A stretch of DNA of 64,000 nucleotides from Psococerastis gibbosa (GCA_963971405.1 OZ020485.1:43769469-43833468), one strand, 5' to 3'. Positions 1 to 12,666 are shown, counted from the first letter of the stretch. Numbers and translations are program-made. The notes: a model not told the origin generated them from the letters alone.

Positions 1-296
1 ACATGCGATGAGTCTGTGCTGCAATAAATGACAGATTTCTAAGCATCTAAGGTACTACGGAGAACAGTTAGGCGAAACTACAAGAATGGTTAGAAGTCAT
101 TGTTACGGCAGAGACTAGAAGAGCTGGAAAGGTGTCATTATCAAGGCATGAATTGAGAATGTTTAAATCTCAGTAGGAGACAAGAATGCTGCATAAATTA
201 GCGTCCAATAATTCAAGCATAGATTGTTTTCAGTCTGGAGTGCATAATTCATATACTATATATCCTAGTTTTACTCATACCCGAACTTGGCTAAGC

Positions 297-508
297 CAAA
301 GCCACGCCTGATACATTGCGTCAACGGTAAGCTTGTCTTAGCTTGTCCATTAACGCTTGCAGCAGATGTAGGTTGACATCGAGGGCGCGTACTAGTTTGC
401 GACAGGTCGAAAAATATTTCCGGAACAGTACCAATAATGTCCCCAAATCCATGGGGTCATTGGCAGGGCAAGGTTCAATGGGCCACTATATAAGTAGGCC
501 TAACGTTC
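297..508 (+). repeat. Dispersed repeat R copy
   Basis: Shares TTGTCCATTAACGCTTGCAG and AATCCATGGGGTCATTGGCA with the copy at 24787. The rest of 1-2900 shows no recognisable gene. Confidence 0.6.
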
Positions 509-2929
509 ATAAAAAACTTAAATTATATTTAATAATAATAATAATATCCTAGTCAGTAGATTTAATTAATTTATAATTAATGTATTAGGAGTCCAACCTG
601 GAAGGGAACACCTTACAAAATTCCACATGACATATCGGTCATTGAGCTATTGTTAAGGAATTAGTAAATAGAAAAATGTTTCTCTACATTTTGATATATA
701 ATCCTTAAAAGCATTTATACTATCCATATCTCCAGTGAAATTTGGTTTGCGCGTAAAACTGATAGTGGGGATGCTTGGTCTAAGTACTTTTCTTCTACAC
801 GGACAGGAACTGCCATATTGTAATTTCCACAATTCCGTTCCCTCTTTCTTCCCAACAAATCAAATGACAGGACAGCGTATGCAGGGTTTTAAGCCAAGTA
901 TTTAAGCTTTAATTGTCAATACTAAATAACTACCCGTCACTTTGCAAATAAACAATTAAGCAAAGATCTTCTTCTTAAAAATGTGGTGGTCTCGGTTAAT
1001 GGCAATTTTTAGTCTACTAAGAAGCATATTAGGTGACTAATGAGAATCTATATTGATTTTATTAGCACCTACAGATGTTTAGTGGGTCCCATACACACTT
1101 GTAAGCATAACTAAAAAGGAACAATGACTTAAACTTTCCCTATCCTACTACTTCGAAAGAGTGAAAGATGGTTCACGCGAAAACGACTAGGTATCACGGA
1201 AATTTAGGCTTTCTGGGAACGAAATAAAGTACATGAGCAAAAATGACAAATAGTTACCTGCTAAAGGCCTCGAGAGATTGGAAGATGCTAAGCGACGCAA
1301 CCGTAAAACCAAACAAGTCGACTTCCCACTGAGGACTGATGGAGCAAGAATAACACGGCGGTATCGACCTACACTCTATGACATTGTTCTGACGTCGATG
1401 GGGAGCAACACAAGTTCCCATCGTTACTGGAAGCCACCCATACAGAGGTACTGTACAGTAGGCGGCCACGTGACGTAATGGTCAAAGGCATTGAGTTAAC
1501 AACAGGGATTATTAATTTGGAGTTGAATAATTTAGTTTTTCTACTAATTAAAAGGTTGTCAAATAGTTTTTTTCCAGATTATTAGTTTATATGAGTGTTG
1601 TGATTGAGAAAGGCTAGGACAGGAAAATTTATAATGTACGGGTTTAAATGAGAACGGACGAGACCGGTTGGCTGTTTAAAGACGGAAGATATACTTTCAT
1701 CACCACATTGTTACTATCAGGGCTATCACCCGAGACCGTGGGTCACGGACTCAAGACATCAAATTCAAATACCAATTAATAATGCAACCGGTACAGTACC
1801 TTGACGGGCACATCACTCTGTCATGTTGCAGCTGGTGCGCTTTAAGAAAAGTGAGTGTCTCATGTAAGAGACAATCTAATGGACAATGATTTGGGAACGA
1901 GCGTCTCATTAAAACAAAGGTTGCAGTCGAAATGAGGAAAACTTTTTTTTCTAGTGTTTTCGCATTATAATTTAAATCGTTGTTGCGATATATTTTAATG
2001 ACGAAATCATGTTACAATAGTAGAACCGCGAACACTTTATCGTTGTATTTCAGCCTTATTTGTTGTTTGTTGAAAATTACATTGAACTGTATTTTTGATA
2101 AATGCACGAACTATCTACATAAGATCGGAAAGTACAAGTCTAGGAGGTTATCGTTCATTTTAAAATTATTAATTAAAAAATAGTTGGAATACAAATTAGA
2201 GCTCTGCACACAATGTAAGTGTAGAGTTGAATGTAGTATCTTTCCAAATAGAACAGTGGCACGACATAGTTATTTAGGCTATTTTATATGATAATTGCTT
2301 TTGCTGATTCGTAGTGTAACGCTATCAAACATGGGTTTTGAGTGTTTTTTTCTTAAATTCCAGAAGAATTTTGTAAATGTGATAGCGAAATAATTATACA
2401 TGACTCAAAATCTGAATTGAGTCTTTACTCAGCGCTCCTTCAATAGTTAACTAGAACTGTTTTTGACATTAATTTAAATGAAGCAGAAGAGAAAGAGTGA
2501 GCACAAGCTCAAGTAGTTGTTGTAGAAACCCAGAAGCGCCGCGCGCTTATTTAGAATCTCCAACTTCAGATCATTGATTGTCCATTGTTTCATAGGTTCT
2601 TAAGTCTGTCTTAATCAACCACCGTATCAGTTATCGCTGTTCGCAATAAATCATAATCATAAATAAAATAACTAATCGAACATATGGACGATTTTGGAAC
2701 CGTCTGTTCCTTAAGGCCCGATCCGACGATGAAACTTATCATTTTAGTCACGCTTATCATGTTATTATTTTTATTATTATTATTGAATCGACTCATATGA
2801 CTCACAAACTATGTGACAGCCGATTCAACAACAAAAATAATAACAATATAAGCGTCACTTATATGGTAAGTATAACAGTCGTCAGATCAGGCCTTAATCT
2901 CACTTATGTTACTGAGAGAATTTAGAGCG
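509..2929. other. Stretch without a recognised gene
   Basis: AT-rich. A 70-codon open stretch lies at about 1254-1478 on both strands, without family resemblance. No RNA gene or full transposon is recognised. Confidence 0.5.
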
Positions 2930-3110
2930 TTTAATGCGCGTGTGGGCTCATTATGCCGTTTAGTATTAACTGATTCCTGGGGTTGATTATGTCGGCAAAA
3001 CAATTTTGAATGGCACTTTCCATTGTAAAATTTTCTTGTTTCCACTTTAAGTCCCAGGTTAAGATTAAAAATAATCGCCATAGTAGGCCCGCAGCTATAA
3101 AACTTTCATG
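2930..3110. repeat. Dispersed repeat T (GCACTTTCCATT type)
   Basis: TTTTGAATGGCACTTTCCAT and TCCCAGGTTAAGATTAAAA recur at 26868-26995. The first block also recurs at 17060-17110 and 63033-63135. Function unknown. Confidence 0.55.
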
Positions 3111-3706
3111 TCTGACCGTTAACTTAATAGCCTATATAGTACCAGCCACCAGGCATTGCGTGTTTGACTATTTGCGATTATGCAAGGCTTGCACGCCCAA
3201 AAAATTGACTCCGAATAAAGACAGAATCCATTTGCCTATCAGACTAAAGACTACTCTACTACTACTTCTATAAATCAGGCCTTACCTTCTCCAGTGGCGA
3301 TACTTTGCTACAGCTAGACTCGCACAGGTTTGGTCTTGTTCCCATGATCGCTTCATCGGTCTCCTTGCCATTTTTTAACTTTTAATAAAATGATTTACTA
3401 TTTTCTTATAGGCCTACTAATCTGCGAAAACAGGTAGAACTTTTTGATGTTCAACAGATTCTATTATACGCTGAGCATTACTGATTCATTCTGGTTTTAA
3501 TACTATTAACTATTTTCTAATACTTTAAGTTATTATTACTTTTATAGTTTTATAATAAATTATCATTATTAGTTGTTTCTTGTTTGTTGACAAAAAGTTG
3601 AAAAAATGAAAAGCCGAAAAGGCACAGGGATCTAGAGCTCTACAGATGCCGACCAATCACAAGCAAGCATGGACACATTGTGTGTTAAGCCCTTTTTCTA
3701 CTACCT

Positions 3707-4015
3707 ACGCTCAAGAATAACTACATTTGGTGAAATTCACACTTATTCCACTAGAAATGTTGGCGACGGTGTGTTGGTGCTGCAGACGTCGGAATTTTTA
3801 AGGAAGAGCATATTCCAAGACGGTCTATCCAAATATAATTCTCTTCGAAGGGATATCAAATTGGCTTCATCCTTGTTGAAATTTAAAAAATATTTACAAG
3901 AGGATGTGCGAAGTGGTTTACTCGATAAGTGGATGACTTAATAGTGAAAGTGGTTGTTTTTTATTAGCATTCTTGCTATTTCTCCAAACACTACTACTAC
4001 TACTACTACTACTAC
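3707..4015 (+). mobile_element. LINE reverse-transcriptase C-terminal remnant with (CTA)n tail
   Basis: The frame at 3669-3941 contains an RT C-terminal signature (ITTFGEIHTYSTRN, then LSKYNSLRRDIKLASSLLKF) that parallels the end of the RT at 29250-29420. A (CTA)n run follows at about 3990-4015, a usual 3' tail for LINEs. It interrupts the left arm of an inverted repeat: the sequence reading into 3706 and out of 4016 is contiguous in the right arm near 7630. It is therefore a younger insertion. Confidence 0.65.
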
Positions 4016-5556
4016 TAGAGGTGGGTCGTTCTTACTGGAGCCGTTCCATGAGCTAGGAGCCAGTTGCAACGGAAACAAAAATATTAGGTTCTTGAGGATC
4101 GCAATGCAAAATGGGGATATCCGGAATACACGTGGATTGGTGGATTAGGGGCCACTGGTGAACCTTTATTTCCTACATCTTCAGTTATATTTTAGAACGT
4201 TTTAGAGGTATATTTTATAGACTATAGCAATTGCAGTAAAACTTATTTAATGTAGCCTTACTGCAACATCAGGTTATACTTATACCATAAGATACCTAGC
4301 GGCTACTGAAGGTGCGGTAGTCTACGTAAGACAACCTTTGTCCTGTAATTAGGTTTGCCTACTTAATTCTTATAGGTACAGCTTTCCAAGCTGCCTACAG
4401 TCGACCCTTAGCTGCTTAAGGATGATCCAGTAGGATACATATAATAGGTATAACGAGGTATATTTAGTCCTGTGGAACGTAGAAGTAGTCAAATAGGGCT
4501 TACTTGTATAGCCTTTTATAGAGGGTTCATTGCAATCGCAATATAAGTACCTAACCTAAAGCTTCAAGATAGGGTAAAAGGAAGGTACCGGTAAAGAAAT
4601 TTTGCTAAGGGGGATATGGTAGGCCTACATGCGTAGCCCGTAGGTCTAAGTTTTAATGAGTTTTAAAAACCAATCAATATAATTTCAATGAGTTACAATT
4701 TAAAAATAATCAAGAACAAAATTGTAAAATCAACTGTAATTCTGTAAAATGTGTTTTTTTATGCATCAAACCAAATCCCTGTTTCATAGTTTATTTATAT
4801 ATTATGTTGTTCTGTGGTTTAACTGTTCCAGACCACAGACCAAACTCAGACATAGGCTATGTACGGGTTTTCTGACTCATTGCCAAGGCGCCCGGTAGTA
4901 AAATCTGAAAAGAAGGAATTAATTTAAAAAATGTCTATTGTGTTAAAATTCCATATTAAATAACCAATAGGCCCTACATTCAATAAATGTTCACAGCCTT
5001 TTTTTAGCATTTTAGGTTTAAATATTTCAGTCCGGCGAGTCTCAACATCCAAAATTCAGTTTAACCTACACCGTTTAGTAGCCTTCCTAGCAGATGTCCA
5101 AGTTGACCCAAATCACTGACTACATTATGAAGTGTTTAAAACAAATTATCTAGCCAACCTGACCCGGAAAGCACATTTGCTTTCCTAATTTTAATGTAAT
5201 TTTTTTTTTAAACGTAATGTAGAAGTATAACAGAGGCAAAAGAACGGCCATCAGCATTGAGGAACGAAAATTCAACTCAAACTGGCTATAGCCCATAACC
5301 GTTATATAATCAGAATGTATTTGACCAAATGATAAAGAAATTCCCCTTAGTGTTGCCAAAAATTTTAATAAGGGGAAATTACTGGCAGAGTAATTACTAT
5401 ATGCCTTTGATTGCAAAGCCCTGATTTCAGCGAGAAATGATAATCAGTTAGGTCAACACAAGCTTGGGGTAGGTAGCTTATGTTTTTACCTATTATAGGC
5501 CCTAGCTCCACAGTATGTAACTTAGCATTTAAAGAACAACACTACATTGAACTTAC

Positions 5557-5890
5557 CTTCCGTTGTCTTAAACGTTGAACGTTTCCACTCTGAAAGATAT
5601 GCCAATGGAGTGAGCGGCCTCAATATATGCTCACGTAACTTTTCGTATGTTGCAAACACCTCTTTACAATCAGGGCAGATAGGGCCGTAGAAAGAATTTC
5701 TTCAAACTGAATGTGCCCGTGTGTCACAGTTATCCTTTTTATGGAAAGTACGTAAATGCCGCATTAATGTGTTGTTGAATTGAAATACTACTCCACAAAA
5801 CCAGCACAGAAAACTCATTTTGAACGTTTTAAATACACAAATAAGTGGTATAAAACAGTTTCCAATGCCAAGCCGGAAAGACGGAAGCAA
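5557..5890 (-). pseudogene. Broken C2H2 zinc-finger exon
   Basis: The - strand reads a clear C2H2 finger (CWFCGVVFQFNNTLMRHLRT then FH), then an in-frame stop at 5704-5702. The same frame then continues into a second, degenerate finger (CPDCKEVFATYEKLREH) and ends at a GTAAGT donor (5557). The family is unknown. The in-frame stop suggests decay, or two exons read here as one. It lies within the nested inverted repeats and could be cargo of that element. Confidence 0.5.
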
Positions 5891-6089
5891 ATGGTCAATG
5901 GAGGCTACATATATTGTTTTTTGTTATATCTTACAGCTGATGTGTTGATGTGTTTACAGTTTACACGTGGAAAAAGGGTTCCATTTTGCATTGCGTTCCT
6001 CAAGAACCTAATATTTTTGTATCCGTTGCAACTAGCTCCTAGCTCAAGCCTCAAGGAACGGCTCCAGTAAGAACGACCCACCCATAGAA

Positions 6090-8090
6090 TAATATTTACT
6101 ATAGAACGCTAGTCGGTATAGGGCCGTCTGTGATTCCAAATAGGAAAATCACATGAGCCGAGTCACAAAATATTTGCGTCCCAGTTTTAACCAATCAAAT
6201 TAATTTATTAAGAAACAATTGTGAGTGAATTCGAACGTTCTATAAAACTTGGCCTACTATTGGCTGCCTGTTTTGAAGTCAACATTCATTTTCAAAACAA
6301 TAACAACGCAGCAGAAATGAGTGGGTTTTTGATAAACAAAAATGATAAAAATTATTTATTGATTCAATCTCTACAGCAATACCTACTTTTTACTATAATA
6401 AAATAAGTTCGGTTGTTGGATTGAAAACTTCAGAGTTCACACTATGCTACACATTATGTAAAGTAGGCCTACAATAATACTTCTAAAAGGTAAGTGAGTA
6501 ATTTATATTAAACCCACAATAGCTTTAGCCTTTAATCCTTCTTAAATGGTTGAATGTGTTGCATTGTTGCCGTCTTGTAGCCAAATTAAGTCACTTAGCA
6601 CACTCCCCAAACACACCGAGTCCAACAAGTTACTGTACAACCTACGAGAAGCATTTTTAAGCCTTTGCATTTATGGGGCTTGCGAAGTAATAATTTGTGA
6701 CAGTGACTTCCCTCTATGGGTCCACTGCAACATACATTAACTAAAACAAAATATGTTGTCTTATTTTAATTGGTATGTATCGGTAGGCTCATATTATTGA
6801 CATTTTTAGGGCAACAGATTTCGAGGAACAGGAGCAGGGGAGGAGTCTCGTCCCGCCAGAGAAAATGTTGAAGCAAGGAAATTCGAGTGGAAATTTTAAG
6901 TCAATGCAAGACAATTTCTACCAGAAGGAAAAAGTCAAAAATATTAGTTGTGTTCTTTCCTCTTCACTGTAAATTACTGTATATTTGTTATTACATTAAT
7001 GTTATTGCATTATGCTGTATTTTAAAAGCCTTTTCCATGGAACTCACCTTGAGTTTTCACTTGTCACCCACGGCTTATAGAGTCAAAAGGAAAGACGTTT
7101 TTTGCCACTTTCCCCATACAGGGTTTTGGTTTAAAATGTCAGGTCAAGTCAAAATGTCAACCCTAATGAATGCTTGCCGTAACGTAAAGTACAGTACTCT
7201 TTCTAAACTCATGTTGGAACATAATTTGAAGTATTGTATGTGATACTTCCATACATTAATACATACTGCGTAGGATACCAAGATTTTTTTTTAAATATTC
7301 ATTCACCATTGTACTGTAGATAGGCCTAGGTGTGCGAATGACACAAAAAACTAGTTGGTTTCATTAAATTTGGGTTATTATAGCGATTTATTAATATGAA
7401 ATGACACATTAAATTGATATTGACTATTACGTTTCAATTTTTAAATTTGTGCGGGAAACACCCAAGCGCTACCAAGTGGCCAAAATCCGAAAGTGGGACG
7501 CAAATATTTTGCATCTTCGATCCTGTGATTTCATGAAAAAAATCACAAAGCCCTGAAATACTGCATCCTATGTATAAGCATAGGAATGCCAGTCTGCTAA
7601 TTTCGATTGGCAGGCTATGGACCCACCTCTAGTGTTGAGTAGAAAAAGGGCTTAACACACAATGCTTGCTTGTGATTGGTCGGCTTCTGTAGAGCTCTAG
7701 ATCCCTGTCGAAAAGGCGACCAAACTAAACTACCAACATGAATAATCAAATTTCCCTTACTTGAGCTATTTTCTGCCTAAATAATACAAAAATATAAGAA
7801 ATATTATTAAATATATATAGTAGTGAATTTATATTACGTAGTAACATACGGTTTCTATAATTATTTTATACGATCAAAAGAAGGAAATAAAATATATGAA
7901 CAATGCCATCGTTCAGAGAAAAATGTTTTGGCGGCAATGTTTGAAAATTAATTTCTCTGCCTCACTGGTCTTCTGCTAAGGAATAAAAAATAAAAATAGA
8001 TGTAAACATTGTAAACAAGCCATTATTATTAAATTATTTATTTATTCTTATTCATGTCTATAAATTAAAAATAAAATAAAAAATAAAATA
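6090..8090. other. Upstream region of MRPL13 without a recognised gene
   Basis: AT-rich, with only short open stretches. It contains the right arm of the 4.1-kb inverted repeat (7638-7707). The 380 bases before the MRPL13 ATG are A/T-rich and presumably include its promoter; no motif stands out. Confidence 0.45.
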
Positions 8091-10787
8091 ATGACTAGTT
8101 TTCAAAGAGTTCAACAATGGGCAACTTTTGCCAGAACCTGGCATATATTTGATGCTACTTGGCAAAATCCATTTGATTCTGCATTGACAATAATAAAGTA
8201 CCTGCAAGGGCGGCACAAGCCGATATACCATCCACTCAGTAAGTTATTATGTTTCTCTATAATAATTTACTTACTCTATGTACTCGTGCAGGCCTTAATA
8301 AGGCAAATGTGATACATATTATGATATTATGTGCATGCCTTAGGGCTTAACATGGGGGACATGGAAGGAGCCTCCCCGAAGATTGCGCTTATGAGCGATT
8401 GGGCGTCCCTGGTAACGGCGGGAATTACCCCGTCGGCCAATCCTTCCACCACCGGGTCAAGCGACAACAACGTGTCCAAGGCTCGGACACGTTAAGTAAG
8501 TAAGTAGGGCTTAACATAACCAGGGAACATTTAAAACGTGCCTAGCCGCCTAGGTCAATCTTGACTAATTAGGCTCGTGCCCCCCCCCCCCCCCAAATTG
8601 CAAGCTTTTATTGTATAACCGTAATGGGTTGATGGGCATCATACTACATTGAATCGGGCCTTGCTCAAACTTAGGACGTTAGTAAGTAGTTACGATGAAA
8701 CGAAAATCACGGTCTGTCTGACGCACATCAATGCCGTATAAATTTATTAGACAACATTCTTACGCCAGTGGCAACCATAACTCAAGAAACAGATGCACTT
8801 ACTTATGACTATTGACTCGCATCTGTAGGCCTACTTGGTTATGCCATGATTTTGCCTGTTACCGAGTGGCTCCATGTTTATACCGACGGCTCATACAACC
8901 CTGAATCAAACTCCACAGGAGCTGGATCTTTCTGTAATTTATTTCAACAGCACTCAGCAGTAGGAAGCAATACAAGCAACTACGACGGTGAAGTTGTCGC
9001 CATTACCGAAGCTACCAACAGAATTCTCAACCTCACAACTAATCCCGGCAACCTGGTGTTCCTGATCGACTCCCAGGCGGCAATTCTGGCACTCAGTAAC
9101 AACAAGCCCACTGACTGTCCCCGCACATCAAACTGCCGCAACAAACTAGCCGAACTCATCAATGCTGGGTGGAATGCCAGGCTTCAGTGGGTCCCAAGCC
9201 ACGTCGGTCTCGTAGGAAATGAAATAGCGGACAAAATGGCAAAAAAGGGAGCGGAAGCAGACCAACCCGAAGCTCCACAAACCCTCCAGTCAGCACGGAA
9301 CATAATAGCCGCGAAAATCTCCAAGGCCACTAGTCTTCAACTTCGGAGCCTGAGCACTGGTAAAAAATGGGAGCCACTCACCACCCCCGGACACATCCCG
9401 TCAAACTTGGAGAGAAGCGCTGCGGTCGCGCGTTTCCGCCTAACTACCGGACACGACTTACTCCAAGCCCACCTTCACCCATTCGGAATTGCTGACTCCG
9501 ACATCTGTCCACTGTGCGCGTCCGGAAGGATGGTGGCCACTCACTTGGAGACCTGTTCCAGATTAAAACTTCTTCCTGCCGACACAACGAGGCGCTACTG
9601 GGAGGCTCGGCGTCTAATGGCCCAACTGCCACAGACGGGCGTTGGCTAAACTAAACTAACTAAACTAAACTAAGTTTGTCAATTCACACGATAGCAACAT
9701 AAATAATGTCCACAATCCATGGAGTCGTTGGCAAAGCACTAGGGACCACTATAAGTGGTACTAGATCCATTAAAAGCCCTTCAGGATGTAGTAATGTTAT
9801 AGATTGATAATTAAAAATACTTACTAAGAAGATGTTTAATTTTTAGATCGATCTGGAGACCATGTAGTAGTAATAAATTGTAAAAATATTGCATTGCCCG
9901 GCGAAGAGTGGAAGAAGCGTGTTTATTTCCATCACACCGGCTATTCTGGGGGTGCCTCTTGGACACTAGCTTGGGAACTTCATGAAAGAGACCCTACAAT
10001 GGTAAGCGATGCATGTATTTGCCTGCGTGTCCTAGAGCTAACAGGATATTGGTAGGTAGCATAGTCATAAGCATGTTTTAGTGGCACGTTGTCCTATGCT
10101 TGTCAATTAAAAACAGCAGTAGGATGGAGAAAACGGAAATTTCTGAACTGAAACTGATCATAGTAGTTAGAGAAAGAAAGATATGAGAAATGGACGGAAA
10201 CGGGATTCGAACACAATTCTCCACAGAAATTCGAGGATATGGAAAAAACTGGGCTTGGCGGGATTTGAACCCACGATCTACGCCTAACCGGGGGCCGTCT
10301 TAACAGCTGGACCACAAGCCCAGTTAGGCGTAGATCGTGGGTTCAAATCCCGCCAAGCCCAGTTTTTTCCATATTCCTGAATTTCGGTTATAACGAGGTT
10401 ATTTCTTCAACAAAAGTTAATTTGATGTCTGTGTTGTATATACCATATAATACTACAATGTATTAAAGTCTCCACCTTAGATCGCCCTCTCTTATTAAAA
10501 AACTTTTACCTGGAGAGCGGTGACAGCCATAATGTTAGTTAATTGTGTTCTAGATAATGTGGAAGGCAATCTATAATGGCATGAAAGGCACTTTGCAGAG
10601 GAGGCACGTCATGCAATTGCTTCATTTATATGATGGCGATAAAGTGCCCCAAGAAATCTTAAAAAATGTAAGCAGCCAAATTCGGCCTCTTCGCCCTGTA
10701 CCCATTCGACTGAACACCTATACGGACGAGCAAGTCGCAACGTTTCCAAAGGTTGTCGATTTCCCCAAAGATTATGTTAGAAGATAA
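8091..10787 (+). CDS. MRPL13: Mitochondrial large-subunit ribosomal protein L13 (uL13m), complete, 3 exons
   Basis: Structural protein of the mitochondrial large ribosomal subunit, uL13 family. Exons are 8091-8238, 9847-10001 and 10554-10787. The splice sites are GT/AG with matching phases (1, then 0), and the sum is 179 codons, giving 178 aa, the same length as human MRPL13. Recognisable blocks are QQWATFARTWHIFDA and GRHKPIYHP in exon 1, SGDHVVVINCKNIALPG and HHTGYSGGASW in exon 2, and a basic RRHVMQLLHLYDGDKVP followed by FPKDYV at the end of exon 3. The start is the first ATG of an exon whose opening matches the family N-terminus, after an A-rich leader. No AATAAA is evident just after the stop. 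Intron 1 (1.6 kb) contains a retrotransposon RNase H fragment and intron 2 a tRNA-like foldback. The gene is convergent with LTA4H. Identification is very secure; exact splice sites are inferred. Confidence 0.96.
8846..9672 (+). mobile_element. Non-LTR retrotransposon 3' fragment encoding RNase H
   Basis: An open frame at 8846-9649 encodes an RNase HI domain with all four catalytic acidic positions visible: YTDGSY, YDGEVVAI, LIDSQAAI, and GNEIADKMAK near the end. It is followed by the Cys/His tail CPLCASGRMVATHLETC typical of RNase H-bearing LINEs such as the I group. The 3' end has a (TAAAC)n-like tail at about 9648-9672. RT and endonuclease are missing (5' truncation). It lies in MRPL13 intron 1. 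The sequence on both sides (8816-8870 and 9673-9760) matches the left and right parts of the repeat at 24787-25050, so the fragment sits inside an older repeat copy. The nominal ATG is probably not a natural start. Confidence 0.85.
10250..10321 (-). tRNA. tRNA-like sequence (pseudo-tRNA or SINE head) in MRPL13 intron 2
   Basis: On the - strand, GGGCTTG at the 5' end pairs perfectly with CAAGCCC at the 3' end (7-bp acceptor). A GTC/GAC D-stem and a GTGGG/CCCGC T-stem with loop TTCAAAT follow, and a T-run terminator lies right after it (10248-10243). I cannot fold a standard 5-bp anticodon stem, so it is probably not a functional tRNA. An inverted half copy follows at 10324-10372, and a related fragment lies at 51131-51180. 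Confidence 0.4.
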
Positions 10788-11289
10788 TTAATTAGTTTAG
10801 CTGTAGAAGTCACATTAATTAAAAATATGATTTCGTAACAGTTCTTTTTATTCGCCGTTCTCCATACTCTTTTAGAGAAGAGAAAACTCAGCAGCCCGAA
10901 CTGACGGCATGGCCATGGACAGTGACCCGTGGTTTGATGCAGTTAAGAATTCGTTATTATACGGAAGAAACCGTTGGTTAACCAGGGTGTTAAAGAATAA
11001 TTAACGACATTTCCACTCTGGACATTAAGACAAGCGGACGCTCAACTAAATGTTGTATGTATAGTAACAAATTTAGCATGAACTATAGTCGTATAAGAAA
11101 TGTTCCTCAGCATTGCTACATATTGTATATGTGACCGTCACTCGCCCTGTTTCGTCACAGGTTGTAGAGTCAATGTTGATCAAATCCTGAAAATTCGACG
11201 CCTTCCATAACTGGACAAATGGTCTTAGTGTCGGTCGTACAGTAACCTCTTATGAAATTATAGAGGGCCTTTTCATCCTGTAAATAGGG

Positions 11290-11480
11290 ATCACCACAGT
11301 CACCATACAAGACATGCCAAAGACCATTCAGTCACAGCAGCCAGACTGACAGCCCGACAGCGCAGTCCACGAGCCGCAGGCATTCGCATATACAACGCTC
11401 TACCAGAAGCCATAAAACAGGAGCCTACGGCTAATGCTTTCAAGAAAGCACCAATTAACTTTGTGATGTAACGAAGATTG
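11290..11480 (+). mobile_element. LINE RT C-terminal remnant
   Basis: The + strand translation contains RAAGIRIYNALPEAIKQEP then ANAFKKAPINFVM and a stop, the familiar C-terminus of LINE reverse transcriptases (R...YN-LP--I---...FK). No RT core is present. It lies between MRPL13 and the LTA4H 3' end. Confidence 0.5.
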
Positions 11481-11889
11481 TACAATCTGAAGGAACTGTG
11501 AAGCTGCCTATATTTATTTATTTATTTCTTATTAGGACGCTACAAGACTGTGCTCAATGTCTCATTCTTATAATAACATGTAACAAAGATGGGCAAATAC
11601 ATTTTGATTGATTGATCATCTCGAATATGTTATCTCATTGATGGCGCGACGATTAATATTTCTCTCAAAATTTTATTTTGTACAATAAACAGCGTTTTCT
11701 TTTTAATATTAAGGCGCATTTGTAACAATATGGCCTAGGTAGTAGGTAGGCAGGCCGCTAGTATTACACATGAGCCAAAAGCAGAAATAATGTATTTAAA
11801 TAAATTGCATATGTGCCATTAGACTACATTATAACCTGAGATCAGAGATACGGTAACTGCTTTGAACTGCACCAGTAGTTGCCAAAATA

Positions 11890-12040
11890 TCTCCTACCAC
11901 CGAAGAGATCTGATGCACACAATCATCTTACCAGAAACAGAGAGGAATTCAACATCGCGAGAGGTATCAGAATTCTATGAAATCAATATACGTGGAAGGT
12001 ATCTCCAAGTATAATAACCTCCCTGAGATAATTAAACAAG
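11890..12040 (+). mobile_element. Short LINE RT C-terminal remnant
   Basis: Decayed frames contain NREEFNIARGIRIL and KYNNLPEIIKQA, matching the same RT C-terminal region as other remnants here. It ends next to the hAT-type MITE at 12050. Small and broken, so weakly supported. Confidence 0.4.
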
Positions 12041-12049
12041 CACCATCAG

Positions 12050-12169
12050 CAGAGGCGTAAAGTTTTAGAATGATGACGGGGGCAAAACTAAGTAGACCGT
12101 AGACTTTATGACGTCATCAGGCAGGAAATTGAAAAATTGGACTGTGCCCCCGCCAACTTTACGCCCTTG
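12050..12169. mobile_element. hAT-type MITE, 120 bp
   Basis: Ends CAGAGGCGTAAAGTT and AACTTTACGCCCTTG are inverted repeats. The flanking octamers ACCATCAG (12042-12049) and ACCACCAG (12170-12177) match at 7 of 8 positions, as expected for a hAT target duplication. The inside shares GATGACGTCA-type sequence with the copy at 61529. Confidence 0.75.
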
Positions 12170-12666
12170 ACCACCAGTGACTACGCCGGCTGCCATACCA
12201 AGTTGAATCCAGCGGACCAGAGCAGGTTCAAAGCTGCAGATAACTTGGTCGTGTGCACAGTGCCGGTAGGGAAACATGGTAGGACTTGTCCTGGTCACCT
12301 CCTAACTAATCGTGTGACTTCACTGTGTTTCCCAAGTGGTTCGGAATCCACTATAATCAGGAGGTCCACTGTCCTATGGGCTGGCATAGGACAGTCAAGT
12401 CGGGGTCGCTCTATGGGCCCAAATATGAGGCCTAAGTCGTTATTAACCCGACGAACACTACTACTACTACTACCAGTGACTACATTCAGGGAACGGCTTC
12501 AAGAAAAACTAAAGAATGAACGATTGTGAAAAGGAATGAGCAGGGGAAAACTTATTAGTGCATTGCACTACTACTGTAATTTCCTACAACATACACACAC
12601 ACACACACTTCAAAAATGAAAAGCTCAATTAAAAATGTAACAAAGCTGTATTTCAAGAAATGACCT

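Larger units (their letters stand above)
3625..7707. repeat. Inverted-repeat pair bounding a 4.1-kb segment
   Basis: The left arm 3625-3706 (CAGGGATCTAGAGCTCTACA...) and right arm 7638-7707 are inverted copies. Inside, a second inverted pair (4020-4113 and 5981-6082, GTGGGTCGTTCTTACTGGAG...) encloses a zinc-finger exon. The left arm is split by a LINE remnant. It could be a decayed DNA transposon or a repeat assembled in stages. Confidence 0.55.

Noticed and set aside
5150..5416. An 88-codon - strand ORF near the zinc-finger exon
   Set aside because: No motif, hydrophobic by composition, and no splice or phase link to the finger exon.
10103..10315. A 70-codon - strand ORF with RRRSWVQIPPSP
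   Set aside because: It is a read-through of the tRNA-like sequence; such translations are common artefacts of tRNA or SINE sequence.
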